Assembly (NCBI GenBank): GCA_024811115.1
Contig: JAKOGH010000277.1
Location: 1-64,000, forward strand
From: Terana coerulea
Taxonomy: Eukaryota; Basidiomycota; Agaricomycetes; Polyporales; Phanerochaetaceae
Direction of reading: 5' to 3'
DNA: 64,000 nt
In this document: piece by piece, positions 23,161-35,240 of the stretch
Numbering within the stretch: position 1 is the first letter of the stretch
How the letters are laid out: each line of letters starts with the position of its first letter
The notes under the pieces: generated by a model
The model's input: the letters and a program-made list of their open reading frames with translations, nothing else
The model's database searches: none
What the model was told of the DNA's origin: nothing
Translations under genes and position numbers: made by a program

Positions 23161-26100
23161 GGCTAAGCCAACCGTTTGGGAAAACCGACATATCTTTTCT
23201 CCCTATACGACTCTACCTCCTACGTATCTTCTGCGGGATGTTCCACCAGAGCTGGATGCAGATGTTCTGCTATTGGGTTCCGGAGACCCTCGCAAGATTC
23301 TATTCACTCTGCAGTATGGGGCTTTTGATGACCCTGCACGTGAGTCATGGACAACGCATACACGAACCATTGAGAAAGTGCGTACTGACACGTACTGTGA
23401 CAGTCACCCGCAAGCTGGACATCACGTACTGTGAGCATGAACCAGCCGTTCTAGGTGGGTGCTACATGGTTTGTATTTTATCTTCAGCTCAACGCTGACG
23501 ACATTATGCTGCTGTAGCCAGAAATATTCTATTCTATTCGCTCGCCCTGAGAGACGACTACGAGGACATTCAAGACATTGTGTGGAACAGCTTCTTCCAT
23601 TTCTTCCTAGACGATATCTCTCTGTCGGTACTTGTCGAGCAGTGCAAGATTCTTTCGCTCCTGTCCAAGGACCTGCATACATGGAATACAGGCCGGTACT
23701 CAGACTGGATCAAGATCGGGTCGCTTCTTACCCTACAAGAGGTTCATCGATATTGGACGTGGTATGCTTTCACTGAGACCTGGTCCGCCCGTCGAAAGCG
23801 GGAGCTGCAACGAGAAATGCGGTCCTACATGAAGAGCAGCGGCAAAGCCTTCCGCGGATATGTTCATTCCCTACCAGCGCGGTCGACCGGCCCCCTTTGG
23901 CCGGCTGCCTCCCTGGTGATGAACGATGCTCACCACCGATACTGGGCCTCGGGTACAACGTTCTCGTCGAGCGAAGAAATCCAAGCAGCGACACACCCAA
24001 ATCCTACCTTTTGCGATTATGGGACGTGAAGAGAGGTTCATGGTGGATGAGACAATCTCGCCTCTTGCTGGATTCCTGCTCGCTGGTGCATTTGCTCCTC
24101 TTGGCTCCGCCAGTATGGAATCTCTACCAAGTCCGGACGCGGAGAGTCTGTACAAAGTCGCTCGCCAGCAACTTCACGCTTGGCTCGCAACCTTTCGTCG
24201 TTGCGTAGGGCTTCGCGACCGGTTGACCTTGAGGGTTTTTGCCAGCGACGGGCTGGCTCTCTGCCGCACCCTGAACTGGCTCTCTAGTGGAAGTCATACG
24301 GCGCTGGAACGTGCGTTTCCGTGGCGCGCCCCATTTTTGTCTTGGAGGAGAGCCAATATGGTCGATGGCTGCAGAAACGCGCGCCAACCTCTTTCGATAT
24401 TATCGACACTGGCATACTTTCAGACACGATGGGCATGCTAAACGTCATCCTCGCGGCCGGGTTCGTTTTGAAGGCAAATGAAGCTCCTTGGGCGGTGATT
24501 TACACCGTCACCAGCCAAGCATTTGGTGGGGAACCGCAGACAGGGTGGATAGATGCGCTATGCGGAGACCTCCCTACCATCACATTGCTCCTTGACCTTA
24601 CACCAGTCCCATACATGTCCGGATTTCGTAGCGAGGCAAACGCACAGGAGCTACTCTACCAGCATCTCACATCCAACTCCGACGGGTTTGTAGAGCAACT
24701 CGCTTGGAAACGGCCGTCAGCCCTTGCGGGACCAGGGAGGCCTCCCGTTCCAGATACCTCTCATTCGCGTCAAACCCAGCTCAGCAGGCTTCTCTACAGC
24801 ATATACTGCAGCATGTTTCCTCATGAAGCGCTACCGCCGGAGCTTGAAGAACCAACAAGTAACTCGGAGCGAAAGATCAGCGCGATTCAGAGTCGCGTGT
24901 TCTATTGTCGGAGAACTTTGGCTTTTCTCTTCCAGCAGTTGCAGGAGAGGGTTGTCGTGGACTGGCAAGAAGTACTTCAAGACTTCAAGACCCGTATGAT
25001 GAACAACGTCCCTCTCTTCGCCGGCAGTGTCAGCATCTTCGACCTGCTCTACCAGCTGCGCGAAATCGGTGTCTACGAAGACGGCACAATGGAGCGCGAG
25101 TCTGTCTTCATTAGGTGCAAGCATCTCAGTATATTCCGCGGTTGGTCCTACATACCGTCTGTGGTGCATGTATCAGTGGCCATTCCTCGAGATTCCTTCA
25201 AAGCCTTGGAGTCTTTTCCATACGGCTCGACGAATCCCGCCATCGCCGCAGAAATTGGCTCGAATGAAGAGCGGTTGCCGATGCATTTCGCCTCCGTCGA
25301 AACCTGTTATGGTACATTGTCGGTGGAGGGCACCCGAGAGAAAGGCTCGCGCTGTCATTAACGAAGACCCGATGGGAAGGCAGGGGCGCTCCCCGGTCAT
25401 CATATCGTTTGTTCTCCCTACGGCCCTACTGGTCACATACACCGAGGACATGGCCCGCCTTTTCGTACGCACGTTTGCTGTGACGACCCCTTACGCGATA
25501 CCACTTCGCTCTGGCAGAATAGGCTTCACAGGGCAATTCTTCGAGATACCTATCGCAGACGCGGGAGTCCATATTACACCCGAGAAGCCAGCTATACGCC
25601 GCGACCTCCATTTTTCGACCTTGATTGTGTTCAACAAGCCATTGAGGAGATAATAGCAATGCAGCCCCCAGGTACCATACATGTCGTCAACGTGAACACT
25701 GCAATACGCCCGGGCCCCACACTCACAATTCGTGCCCCCATCCAGAGTCTTGATGCAAAGGCCGCCCTCTCGCAAAGGGATACCGCTGTTACATTTGAGG
25801 GGTCGGGTATATGCGGCATTAGCCTCATGATTGGACAGAATTGGAGACAGAATGTCATGTTCCCCTTACCAGTCGACAAAGAAGAATGCTAGGCTTCGGA
25901 TATCCCGCCGAGAGTCTTGGATAGAAGTGAGTCATTACAATCGTTGGAAAATACATGACACTTACTCCAATTTTCTTGTTATTGCCAAATTGTACTAGGT
26001 GATTGTTAAAACCAACAACGCTTGGTCCATCACTCTCAAACCCTATGATTCCTCATTTTCCCATGGTCAACAACGATTACAGGATCGCGTTGTGGAATCT

Positions 26101-27046
26101 GCACCGAATTCACCTCGATCAGCTTCCTCAATTGTCTACCGCCAACCCATCCCTTCTGGAATGGGTCGATAGACACCTGCTCTTCGGTCTGTCCGAACGG
26201 GAACAAGAGATGAAAGATCCTATGACCACCATGAAAGACTCCATTCGCCTCCATCAAGGCCGCCCTCCGCACCATCTTTCTACAACCATTGCAGCCCGTG
26301 GTGATCTAGCTCGCAGTACATTCGTAATCAGCGGACCTCTTTGGGTTACCGAATGCATTCTTTTGTGTCCAGCATACGCCTAGATCTTTCCTGCGCAAAA
26401 TGTCGCCGCCGACGCGTATGCCGTGGCAGGCATTGGGAGTTCTGACGACCTACAGACAGCAAAGGAACGTCTACATCCCTTGGCCACATATATCGACCTC
26501 CCAGAATTTCCCACAATGGTGTGGAAGAACATCTTACCGGCTGCCGCCGAACGTTGTCGAGATTGGACGCATTCGAACCAGTGCGACTACGTACGCGCGG
26601 AGAGGGGTACCGTTGGCGTCGATGGAGGGCGAGTCATCGATGTGTAGATGTGGCGCAGGAAAGGTCGATGCAGCGTTCCGTCAAAACAGCGTATGGGCAC
26701 CATTCGCGCAATACGCCACTCGGTGGCGCTCAGCGCCCCTCTTGCCGTCTCCTTCACCGAGCCGATGTGCAAAGGAATGCAAACGACGGAGCTTGCGGCG
26801 TTCATCAAGGAATATGGGCTATCGGCGAGCACATGGCGCAGGTTGAGGGCAGAAGGCGGTCGGATTGGCGAGTCGCATGCGGACACGATCTGCACGACGT
26901 GCGTGCGGTGGATTCCGCGAGGGCGACGTAGCCAATGCAAGTGCGAGACGGCAGTGTACTGCTCGAAGGAGTGCCAGAAGAATAACTGGGAGAAGCATAA
27001 GCAAGGATGTCCATGGTATGCAGCGCAAACTCACTTGCTGGTTTGA
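23161..27046 (+). CDS. DUF4470-MYND zinc-finger protein, copy B; many homopolymer frame breaks
   Basis: Long gene of about 1,200 residues. ATG at 23161 begins MAKPTVWENRHIFSPY; DUF4470 signature LLRDVPPELDADVLLLGSGD follows. The C-terminus has a MYND finger: CTTCVRWIPRGRRSQCKC then YCSKECQKNNWEKHKQGC, stop at 27044-27046. Introns fall after DDPA and after PAVL, as in copy A, with another near 25.93-26.0 kb. The frame is broken at about nine points. Copy A and family motifs show that most are one base in a run: 24009-24012 (T4), 24334-24338 (T5), 25328-25330 (G3), 26038-26040 (A3), 26397-26400 (A4), 26604-26607 (G4) and 26722-26723 (G2). One near 25.89 kb is not in a run. Almost no in-frame stop is found apart from those caused by the shifts. 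I therefore treat it as a probable real gene with sequence errors, though decay cannot be excluded. The family's role in fungi is unknown; MYND domains bind proteins. Confidence 0.8.
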
Positions 27047-27189
27047 ATGGCGCCATTGTACAGTGCGTTGTTGATGGTACTGGAGGGCTATGAGTCGTTG
27101 CCAGATGTACTGACTTTACACTGACTCTGATGTACTACTAGTATGAATATGATAGCAGACCACAGTACTTCAGTACCGCTAGAGCTAAG

Positions 27190-28900
27190 TAAACCAGCAA
27201 TCACTTATCTGTTCGTCAAGGTCTTGGTGATCTCTCAACGCGAGGCTGAACCGACCTGCCTTTAGGAGGTTGGCGGACTGCATCCAGCTGACACCCCGCC
27301 CGCGACGCTGGACGAGCTCGTCGCCAGCGACTGGTGCAGAAAATTTAAAACAAATTGCCAAATTATCGGGATACCTTAAGTATGCGGCGAGGAGTACGTA
27401 ACGGTGACCATGGAGGTTATGAAGAAGACAATTGAGAACAGACAACACAAGTGGCAAGAGAGCCGCAAGCGCTTAATGTGCCAAGAGCCACGTGCAGGTT
27501 TCTCACGCTTTGATTCGTTGAGAGGCGTCTGTCGCCGGGAAGTCACGACGCGTATTCGAAGTCCGCGCGTCGCCAGCCTCGGCGGTAACTTCTTGTCAGC
27601 CTCCCTGATATTCGAATAAATATGCAAGCTCAAACCGCTTTCCGCACAAACACATCTTTCTTCACCACCTTCACCTTCCAACTCCTACCACGCCTCGATA
27701 TGGAGAGTCTCTCACTTGAGCTACTTCATAGCTTAAACCTTCACCAGTCACCAAGCCCAAGTCCTCGCTTTTCTCTCCGATAACGCTCATAGGTCATGAT
27801 TTCTTGTGCAACATCTCCCCGACTGGTGTTTTGAAGTGCAACTTGAATGACAAGCCCAGCCGGAACACCCGAAGCCGAGGCACTCACACTAAAGGTGCTA
27901 GCCCAGGGCCAGCGAGAGCGAGGGCACAGGGAAACCGAGTTGTGGTACTGTTCGCCAAGGCAAAATGGTCAGTCGTTGTCAGTTCTCTCCGAAAGTCTCC
28001 CTCAGGTTTGATAATAGGTAGCCTGTATGGCCCAGCATTGAGTACGGCGTTGCACCTATGCCGTTGTGTTCCTCCGGACAAGGACCGGTAAAACGTGCTA
28101 TGCATCGGTCATCCAGTGCGTTATGCTATACTGTAATCCGTAAAATCGAATCTAACGCCTACTATGGTTACTAACAGACGATGGCCGCAAATACCACAAC
28201 CAAAACTCCGCCCGCACTATGCTAAGCGTTGGATGAAGCACCAACCCGCCATCTCTTCTACCACGCAAGATCGGGCGAGCAACGGCCACTATCAGACTGC
28301 TCTGGAGCACCGAGAATATCAGCGACGTATGATTCTTTCTCTAAAATATTGTCGTTGAGGATAGGGTACCCAACGCCGAAGGGATATGAGTCTGAACGCG
28401 TACATGCGACCTTACGTGCCAGTGGCTGTAACCTACGCCCCCACCGACCACGGGACATTATCGCGATGAAAACTGCAAGAGGCATCGACGCTACCGTAAA
28501 GTGTGGTTTTTACGACGACAGAGACCTCAATACATCCAACATTCAGCTACAACTCGAAAAGCGGCCCTCAACCACTGCACGAGAACGTCCCTAGTAAGCC
28601 TTTCCTTCTTCCCTTTCCTCCCAACGCTGAGTGCGCATGCATATAGTGTGTTGATCTCTCCTCAACGAATTATCGATGTAACGACTGCTCCTTCTAATGG
28701 GGAGACCAGGAAGAACTTGAACCTGATGCTCACGGTTACAAGGCACCTCATCCAGCGGCTTTTGGGCGTCGATCTCGAACCCGTCCCCATGGGTTTTGAA
28801 AAATACATGAGGTTGACACCCAACACCACGCAACGCACCACACGCGCAAACTCTCGTTAAGTAAACGCTATTTGACCTGCCGAACTTAGGGAAAGTCGCA
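27190..28900. repeat. Tandem-duplication non-coding unit A1
   Basis: A 1.7-kb stretch similar, block by block, to 32690-35240 once the 884-bp element there is removed. Shared stretches include 27290-27370/32740-32815, 27520-27600/32985-33060, 27780-28100/33230-33560 and 28690-28810/35045-35160. No intact gene is shared between the two copies. One short segment (KNLNL....TRHL.Q.LL.VDLEP) stays open in both and may be a relic of coding sequence. The unit lacks the insertion present in A2 and so serves as its empty site at about 28194-28204. Confidence 0.7.
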
Positions 28901-28919
28901 CTACATTAATACCACCTAC

Positions 28920-29385
28920 AACGAACGTATACGTGTTTCGAGCTGCACTGCATTACCTCTGTGGGTTCATTACTTTTCACTCAAACTTAAGCTGACGCTG
29001 CATCACTTAGTCTCACGGTGTCGAGTGGCTATCGAACGTTATGGCAAAGTCAACCGTCTGGGAAACCCACTATTTTTTCTCCCCATACACGAGTTCACCT
29101 CCCACGTATCTGCTGCGGGATGTGCCGGTGGAGCTGGACGCGAATGTTCTGCTATTTGGTTCCGGAGACCCTCGCAAGATTCTATTCACTTCGCAGTATG
29201 GGGCCTTCGATGACTCTGCATGTGAGTCTTGGGGAGCGCATACATGAACTGCCGAGAGAGCGCGTACTGAGGAAATGCTGTGGCAGGCACTCGCAAGCCT
29301 CTGGATATCACGTACTGTGAGCATGAACCAGCCATTCGGGGTGGGTGCTACATGGTTTACATTTTATTTTTAGCTTAACGCTAAC
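28920..29385 (+). pseudogene. DUF4470 5' fragment (promoter region plus first exon), copy C
   Basis: Partial duplicate of about 23010-23505. It contains upstream DNA, an ATG at 29041 (MAKSTVWETHYFFSPYTSSP), the DUF4470 signature (LLRDVPVELDANVLLFGSGD), the end of exon 1, and remnants of intron 1 and the next exon start (DITYC region). It stops abruptly inside the second intron. No further DUF4470 sequence follows; the 5' flank of the secreted-protein gene begins at about 29.39 kb. It replaces the segment found at about 35.24-35.75 kb in the sister unit. A truncated product of about 68 residues could be made, but nothing suggests function. Confidence 0.75.
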
Positions 29386-30001
29386 GATCACGGGCGTGGT
29401 GTAAGCTGAACTTTGCTTTGTTCATTTTGATGCGGGGCATCCGTCTCGTAGCGATGGAAAACTGATCACGGCAGTGCATCCGGGGATTGTCTGCAACGAA
29501 GCAGCCACGCTGACTAGTACAGCTTCTCGACGTTCACAGACGAATTAAAATGCACACATGATCTTTCCCATCAAGCACTCTTCTTGTGTTTTCCCGGCAA
29601 TGCTGAACCGTGGTACTCAGGTATGGACTGGTCTTCGGCTGCGATGATTAACTAACCTGACCACCCTAGAACAGCGAGGAAGATTCAGCGAAGGTGGTCC
29701 TGAACAGATGAGTGTAACTTCTCTGACGGCATAATCTGCTTCAGATTGTGTCCGACACCCAAGCTGTTCCAGGATGATGTGTGCTATTGATTAGATTCGC
29801 TTCTTTTCCTAGTACCGCAAGGTCTATGCCCATGGGTATCTGCCAGTCTTGGGCGCGTGAGTTCACTATACAGTGATGGAATCGCAGAAACGCAGGGTCC
29901 ATTCACATCGGTACTGTAACCACAACACAGCTATCTCGCAACACATAGCGGCACTCAACTAAGGCAAGGGTAAATTAAAATAATGACAGTACGTCGCACA
30001 A

Positions 30002-30009
30002 TATAAATA
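30002..30009 (+). promoter_or_regulatory. TATA-like box of secreted-protein gene copy 1
   Basis: TATAAATA, 71-78 bp before the ATG at 30080. The same spacing is seen in all three paralogs. Confidence 0.55.
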
Positions 30010-30079
30010 TGAAGTCCGTTCTATGTTCTGACAGTAACTCCCCAGTCATCGTCGCGACATACAGTCCAAGCCATCCGCC

Positions 30080-32451
30080 ATGCTCGTCCTGGAACGGCTA
30101 GTAGCATTATTGAGCCTGGTGGCTGCAATGGCTGCTGCGTTTCAACCGCGACTTGTCCCGAGCAAGCGAGCCATTTCCATGGAGCGACGATCGTTGTACA
30201 AGCGAGACATTGCTCTGAAGGACGCCGTGGTCATGAACTATGGCCTAGGTGCGCGAGGCCACCACGAACCACTAGCTTTCACTGACCTCTTCACCCCAGC
30301 ACCATATCACCCGCCGTCTGCTGCTGTCACTCTGTCCGCCCACCAAGACCGACCGATACTGCTGCTCGAGGATCTCGACCACTTGCTTCACGCCCTGAAA
30401 TGCTTCGAGTCGCACTCGGCGTTTGGAACGAGCATCGTTCTGGACTTTGCGGACCTCGACGCCTTCGAAGAGGCTGTCGCGCAGTGGAAGAGTATTCAAG
30501 ACTTTTCCGTTGTCACCGCTCACTCCGGCTGCAACTCTGAGAACGAGCGTGGTGCCTGGTCGTGAGTTTCATTGGGTTCCCGCTTGCCGGCGCGCTGATA
30601 CGATTTAAACGTACAGAGTCTCAAGCGTGGTGGACGATGCATCTCGACTACAGTTGGTCCTCATCGTCGAGCCGATCTCCATGCGAGACACAGTCAAGTC
30701 GTTTGGCGTCAAGTACGAACACAGCGGAGCTCGGTCTTGGTCCAGCCATGAGGTCCTGAGTCTTGCTCGTCGAGATCATCATGACATCGACAATGTCTAC
30801 GACTTCGATTACAACCCCGACATTCCGGCTCGCTTGCCTCTTTTCCCTCCCAACACTACACTAGATGACACAGTTACCGAGGAAATTCTTGGGTGAACCT
30901 TGCTTTCAATCGTGCACTGTGACACATCACTTACTTGATATAAATATAGTCAACTGACGGACTCGCAAGTCCAACTCACATGCGTCAACTGCAAACTAAA
31001 CACAAACGTCACTATTGGGGTCGACTTCGGGGTCAACATTGGAGACCCAAGTTGCATCATTAGCTCGTCAGAGCCATGCTTTACATTCGACAGCGCGGTC
31101 ATGAACTTCACTGTAGAGTCATTTGAGCAAGACGCGGCTCTGGAGGTATTCATCGGGAGAGAGCTTCAAGCTGGGGCGAACTATAAGTACGCGAGCTCTG
31201 CATGATTGGCAAGCTACTGAGTTAACATTATTTAATCCGTAGGGTGCTCTGGATTCCTGTCGGCCCGGCTCTAGACGTGAGTGCATATACCCATGTGCGT
31301 TGTCTGATTCTCATTGTGCTGGCAATCTTAGATCCCGTCTCTCGTCGACCTCGGCCCTGCTATCGGCGTCGAGATTGCCTTTGAGCTGGATATCACGTCG
31401 AGCATCAATTTCACCTTCGGTGCGAAGGCCCATGTGAGTTGGTTTTCTTTCTCTCTCTCAGATATCAGCTACAGCTTCTCACCGTGATCCTCCCAGATCC
31501 CAAGCGGAGCATTTGCTTCTGTCAGCTTGGTGAACTCTACCGGGGATTGGGATCCTCAAGGGACAGCAACTGGATGGTGAGCGGGTTTCTGGTTTGTAGA
31601 GATGGTACTTATGAGCTGTTTTAGGGATGGGATGGGCGTAGACCAAATCCCGTTCAAGGTTAACGATGGCCAATTTAATATTTCCACAAGCGTCGCCTTT
31701 TCACCGTATGCCGAGATTGAATTCACCATTCGTGCGTTCATTTGACTTTACTCTCATCGCATACTCTGAGTGGTCTGCTTCAGTTGAGGTGGGCGCTGCC
31801 TTCCGTCTGGTCCAAAACGTGCCAAAAGCCAGCACCAGTGCCTCCATCCAGAAATCCGTCAACCGGAACTGCAAGCCCATCGGCACTGATGACTTCGAAT
31901 CTTTCAGCACCGCCTTCATCGTCGGCGCTGGTCTGAGCTTGGGCATGGAGGCGCAGTTCACCCTCGAGAAGGGCGAGTTTTTCGGACATGGCATCCCAGA
32001 CGACTGGGACTTCTCGCTCTACAGCCACGACCTGCCGTTTGAGCCTGCGCTGGGCATCAACACGACGTCGTGCTTTGTACTTTCCGCGGACGGCCTCTCC
32101 GTCGACTCTACCGTCGACGTTGCCCAGCCGGGCGCCGTGCGTGCGCAGGAGGCCCTTGCGGGACTGCCAGCGCCGACTGGCACCCTGCTCTCGGCGCAGT
32201 CGGCTATCCCGAGCTGGGACATGAACAAAATCGAGTCGTACTACTCCGCAAACGGACACCTTCCGACGAACGTCAACTACAGCCAGATGGTCCAGGCCAC
32301 GACCGTCCCCTCCAATATTTCAGATGCCGTGAACAAGCTTACGACAGCGAAGGGTAGTAGCGCTTTTGGGCTGACCGCGCGCATTCCCGACTCTTTCTTC
32401 CTGTCGATTTTTGCCACTCTCGTATTCGGCATTATTGGGGTAGTGTTGTAG
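30080..32451 (+). CDS. Secreted, probably GPI-anchored protein (DUF7029/DUF7223-like), copy 1
   Basis: About nine exons, roughly 640 residues. The signal peptide is MLVLERLVALLSLVAAMAAA. A DUF7029-like domain follows (LTLSA-type start, CFESHSAFGTSIVLDFADLD, then VTAHSGCNSENERGAW). A DUF7223-like beta-rich part comes next (LTCVNCKLNTNVTIGVDFGV, INFTFGAKAH, NDGQFNIST). A long last exon reads FIVGAGLSLGMEAQ and GINTTSCFVLSADGL. It ends in a hydrophobic tail (SFFLSIFATLVFGIIGVVL) that fits a GPI signal. There are many N-glycosylation sequons. Intron 1 starts at GGC CTA G|gtgcgcg and joins to APYHPP, as in copy 2. Domain names are from memory and unsearched. It is probably a cell-wall or surface protein. 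Two paralogs lie at 36473-38826 and 60318-62667. Confidence 0.8.
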
Positions 32452-33670
32452 TGACGCTGAGGGCCAGCGTCGTGGACCATTTGTGTAAAATACTACTCCA
32501 AGTCGCGTTTCTTTGATCGCAGCAAAAACGGTGTCTTATAGGGTCTTCGTTGTAGTATATATAGGCTTGTATGATCGAGTCTTATGTTTGTAATTCACAT
32601 GCAGTGCTGGGCGTGATATGGCAACGAATGTGCCGAAAAGAGTGTGTGTATATTTCTCATGGCCGGATGTTTCCGCCTTGCAGACTACGAGATCGTTTAT
32701 TGAAAGATTCGCATGCATCCAGCTGACACCCGGCCTGCAACCTGTGCCCCGCCTGCGACGACACTGGACGAGCTCGACGCCAGCAACTGATGCAAAATAA
32801 ATTCAAAAATTGCCGCACTATTAGCACGCGTCAGCTATACTGCGAGGAGTAGATAGCGGTGGCCATGGAGGTTCTGAGCAGTGACAGAAAACCAACCGAG
32901 AACACAGGTAGCAAGAACGCCGCAAGCGCTCAGTGCGCTGAGAGCCACGTGCAGGCTTCGCACGCTTAGATTCGCTGAGAGGCGTCTGCCGCCGGGAAGT
33001 CGCGACGCGTATTCGAAGTCCGCGCGTCGCCAGCCTCGGCGGCAACATCTTGTCAGCCTCCGGATCCCTGATGTTCGAATAAAAACGCAAGCTCACATCG
33101 CTGTCCAACCAAACGCATCTTTCTTCACCATCTCCACTGTCCATACCCTGCAAAGCATCATTGTGGAGAGTGTCTCACTTGACTTACTCACTGCTCAAGC
33201 ATTCACCAGGCCCACGTCCACGTCTTTCTCCCGACAACGCTCATAAGTACCAATTTCTTGTGAAACATCTCCCTGGCCGGCGTTTTGAAAGACAACCTGG
33301 AGAGCAAGCATAGCTGGAGCACCCGAAGCCCTAAACACTCGCACTAAAGGTGCCAGCCCAGGGCTGGAGTTGGGCTGGAGCGACAGCGAGGGCCGAAGTG
33401 AACCGAAATGCTTGGCACCATTCGACAAGGCAAATGGTCAGTTGTTGTCAGCTTTCTCCGAAAATCCCGCTCAAATTGTATCATAGCTTACCTGTCTGGC
33501 GCAGCCTCGAGTACGGCGTTGCACGTATGCCGTTGTGTTTTCTTTCCTAGACGAGGACCGGTCAGACGTACTATGCGTCAGTCACCCAGTACGTTATGCT
33601 ATATTGTAGTCCGTGGAGTCGAAGCTAACGCCTCCTCCGGTAGCTAACAGACGATGCCCGCAAATACCAC

Positions 33671-33680
33671 ATTCAGAACT
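33671..33680. repeat. Target-site duplication, left (attcagaact)
   Basis: Identical 10-bp copies flank the MULE-like element here and at 34565-34574. The related empty site in unit A1 has a single copy-like sequence (accaaaact). Confidence 0.85.
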
Positions 33681-34564
33681 CAGGCTCCAAACCAGCACGG
33701 CCTTGCGGCCTCGTTCGTCTGAAATCCCTATATACCCTATGACACATACGTGCTTACGCTACATCACGTGATTATAGTTTTGAACCTTATTTTACGAAGA
33801 GGCCGCAAGGCCGGCTGGCAAACAATGTCGTGGGAATGCTTGGTAAGCAAGACAGACACTTGCGATGACCACACACCAGAGCGCAATAAAATGAGAGCAT
33901 ACGCTGCTAGAGCTCACCCACAGTCCTTTGTGCATGTGAAATCAGGACTCAAGCACTGACATATATTTACGAGGAGCTAGTAGGCCGTACTGTAATTGCA
34001 TTTCATTATCTGCTTACACAAGAAAGAGGAGACCTTCCGATGTTGGTGTTGCCAGTACTAAGAGCAAGAAATAAATGAAAAGAGGAAAGCAAAGAAGAAT
34101 GCAGGCCACCATGTGCTATTCAGAAGCCTACGAGCTACCCGGTTTGTGCACACTTGGGTAGGAGGGACTGGCACTCGCTGGCAAGGATCAAATGCACGCT
34201 TCAAGCTGATCACTACATAGACCATACTGCGCAGTATTTGCGAGCATGCAATAGACAGCAACTATGAGAAGAGACAAGAGTGACACTTACATTGAACCGA
34301 GTTCTACATGATACATGGCGTATTAACTGCAGCGACAGGCCGAGTGGGTGAACGCGACTGTCATGCTCGACGCGCATGGAAAGAGACGCAGGTCTTGCTT
34401 ACCAAGCATTCCCACGACATTGTTTGCCAGCCGGCCTTGCGGCCTCTTCGTAAAATAAGGTTCAAAACTATAATCACGTGATGTAGCGTAAGCACGTATG
34501 TGTCATAGGGTATATAGGGATTTCAGACGAACGAGGCCGCAAGGCCGTGCTGGTTTGGAGCCTG
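33681..34564. mobile_element. Non-autonomous DNA transposon with 173-bp TIRs, 10-bp TSD (MULE-like)
   Basis: An 884-bp element bounded by inverted repeats 33681-33853 and 34392-34564, which I read as identical over 173 bp. The ends are CAGGCTCCAAACCAGC / GCTGGTTTGGAGCCTG. The target-site duplication is attcagaact (10 bp). The 538-bp core has no open frame of note, so it cannot move alone. Long TIRs with a 9-11-bp duplication suggest a Mutator-like (MULE) origin; KDZ-type and other superfamilies are not excluded. Each TIR also contains smaller ggccttgcggcc/ggccgcaaggcc inverted motifs. The paralogous unit A1 gives the empty site, so boundaries are secure. Confidence 0.9.
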
Positions 34565-35240
34565 ATTCAGAACTCTGCTCGCGCTACGTTGAGCGTTGGA
34601 TGAAGCATTAACCCTCCATCTCTTCTATTACACAAGGTCGAGCGAGTGACAAACACTATCAGCCTTTACTCGAGCACCGAGAATTTCACCGGCGTACACG
34701 TTCTCCCCTACTACATTGTCGGTAGACAGGGTGCCGGACGCTAAAGGAATAAGACTCTGAAGGGGGACTCGCGACCTCATGGTGAGCCAATTGGCATCGA
34801 CTGCACCGTGGTGTCGGTGACTGAGACTTACGGCCCCATCGAACCTGGGATAGTATAGCGCTGAAGGCTGCAAGAGCCATTCGACGTAAAGTGTGGCTTT
34901 TACGACGACAAGAAGCTTGATATATCCGGCATCAGCGAACACTCTGAAGCAGCTCTCAACTACTCCACGACGTCACTAGTGAGCCATTTCTATTTTTCTG
35001 TCCTCGCCACGCTGAGGGCGCACGCACATAGCGTGTTCATCTCTCTTCTTGGATGAGGAGACCAAGAAGAACTTGAACCTGAAGCTTGCGGTTACAAGGC
35101 ACTTTGTCCAGTGGCTTCTGGACGTCGATCTCGAACCCCGTCCCCACGGTTTTGAACTATCCATGAGGGTGTCGCCCAACACCTCGCACCTCGCTACGCG
35201 CTCAAACTTTAATTTAAGGAATGGCCGTTTGACTTGCCGG

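Larger units (their letters stand above)
32690..35240. repeat. Tandem-duplication non-coding unit A2 (carries MULE-like insertion)
   Basis: Sister of 27190-28900, with the element 33681-34564 inserted. The shared flank 'cagctgacaccc...ctggacgagctcg' marks the left part. The right part diverges after about 35.24 kb, where copy 1 instead holds the DUF4470 fragment. No intact gene is present. Confidence 0.7.

Noticed and set aside
30249..30302. Continuous frame reading through GLGARGHHEPLAF in secreted-protein copy 1
   Set aside because: Comparison with copies 2 and 3 shows this is an intron (GT...CAG) that happens to stay open.
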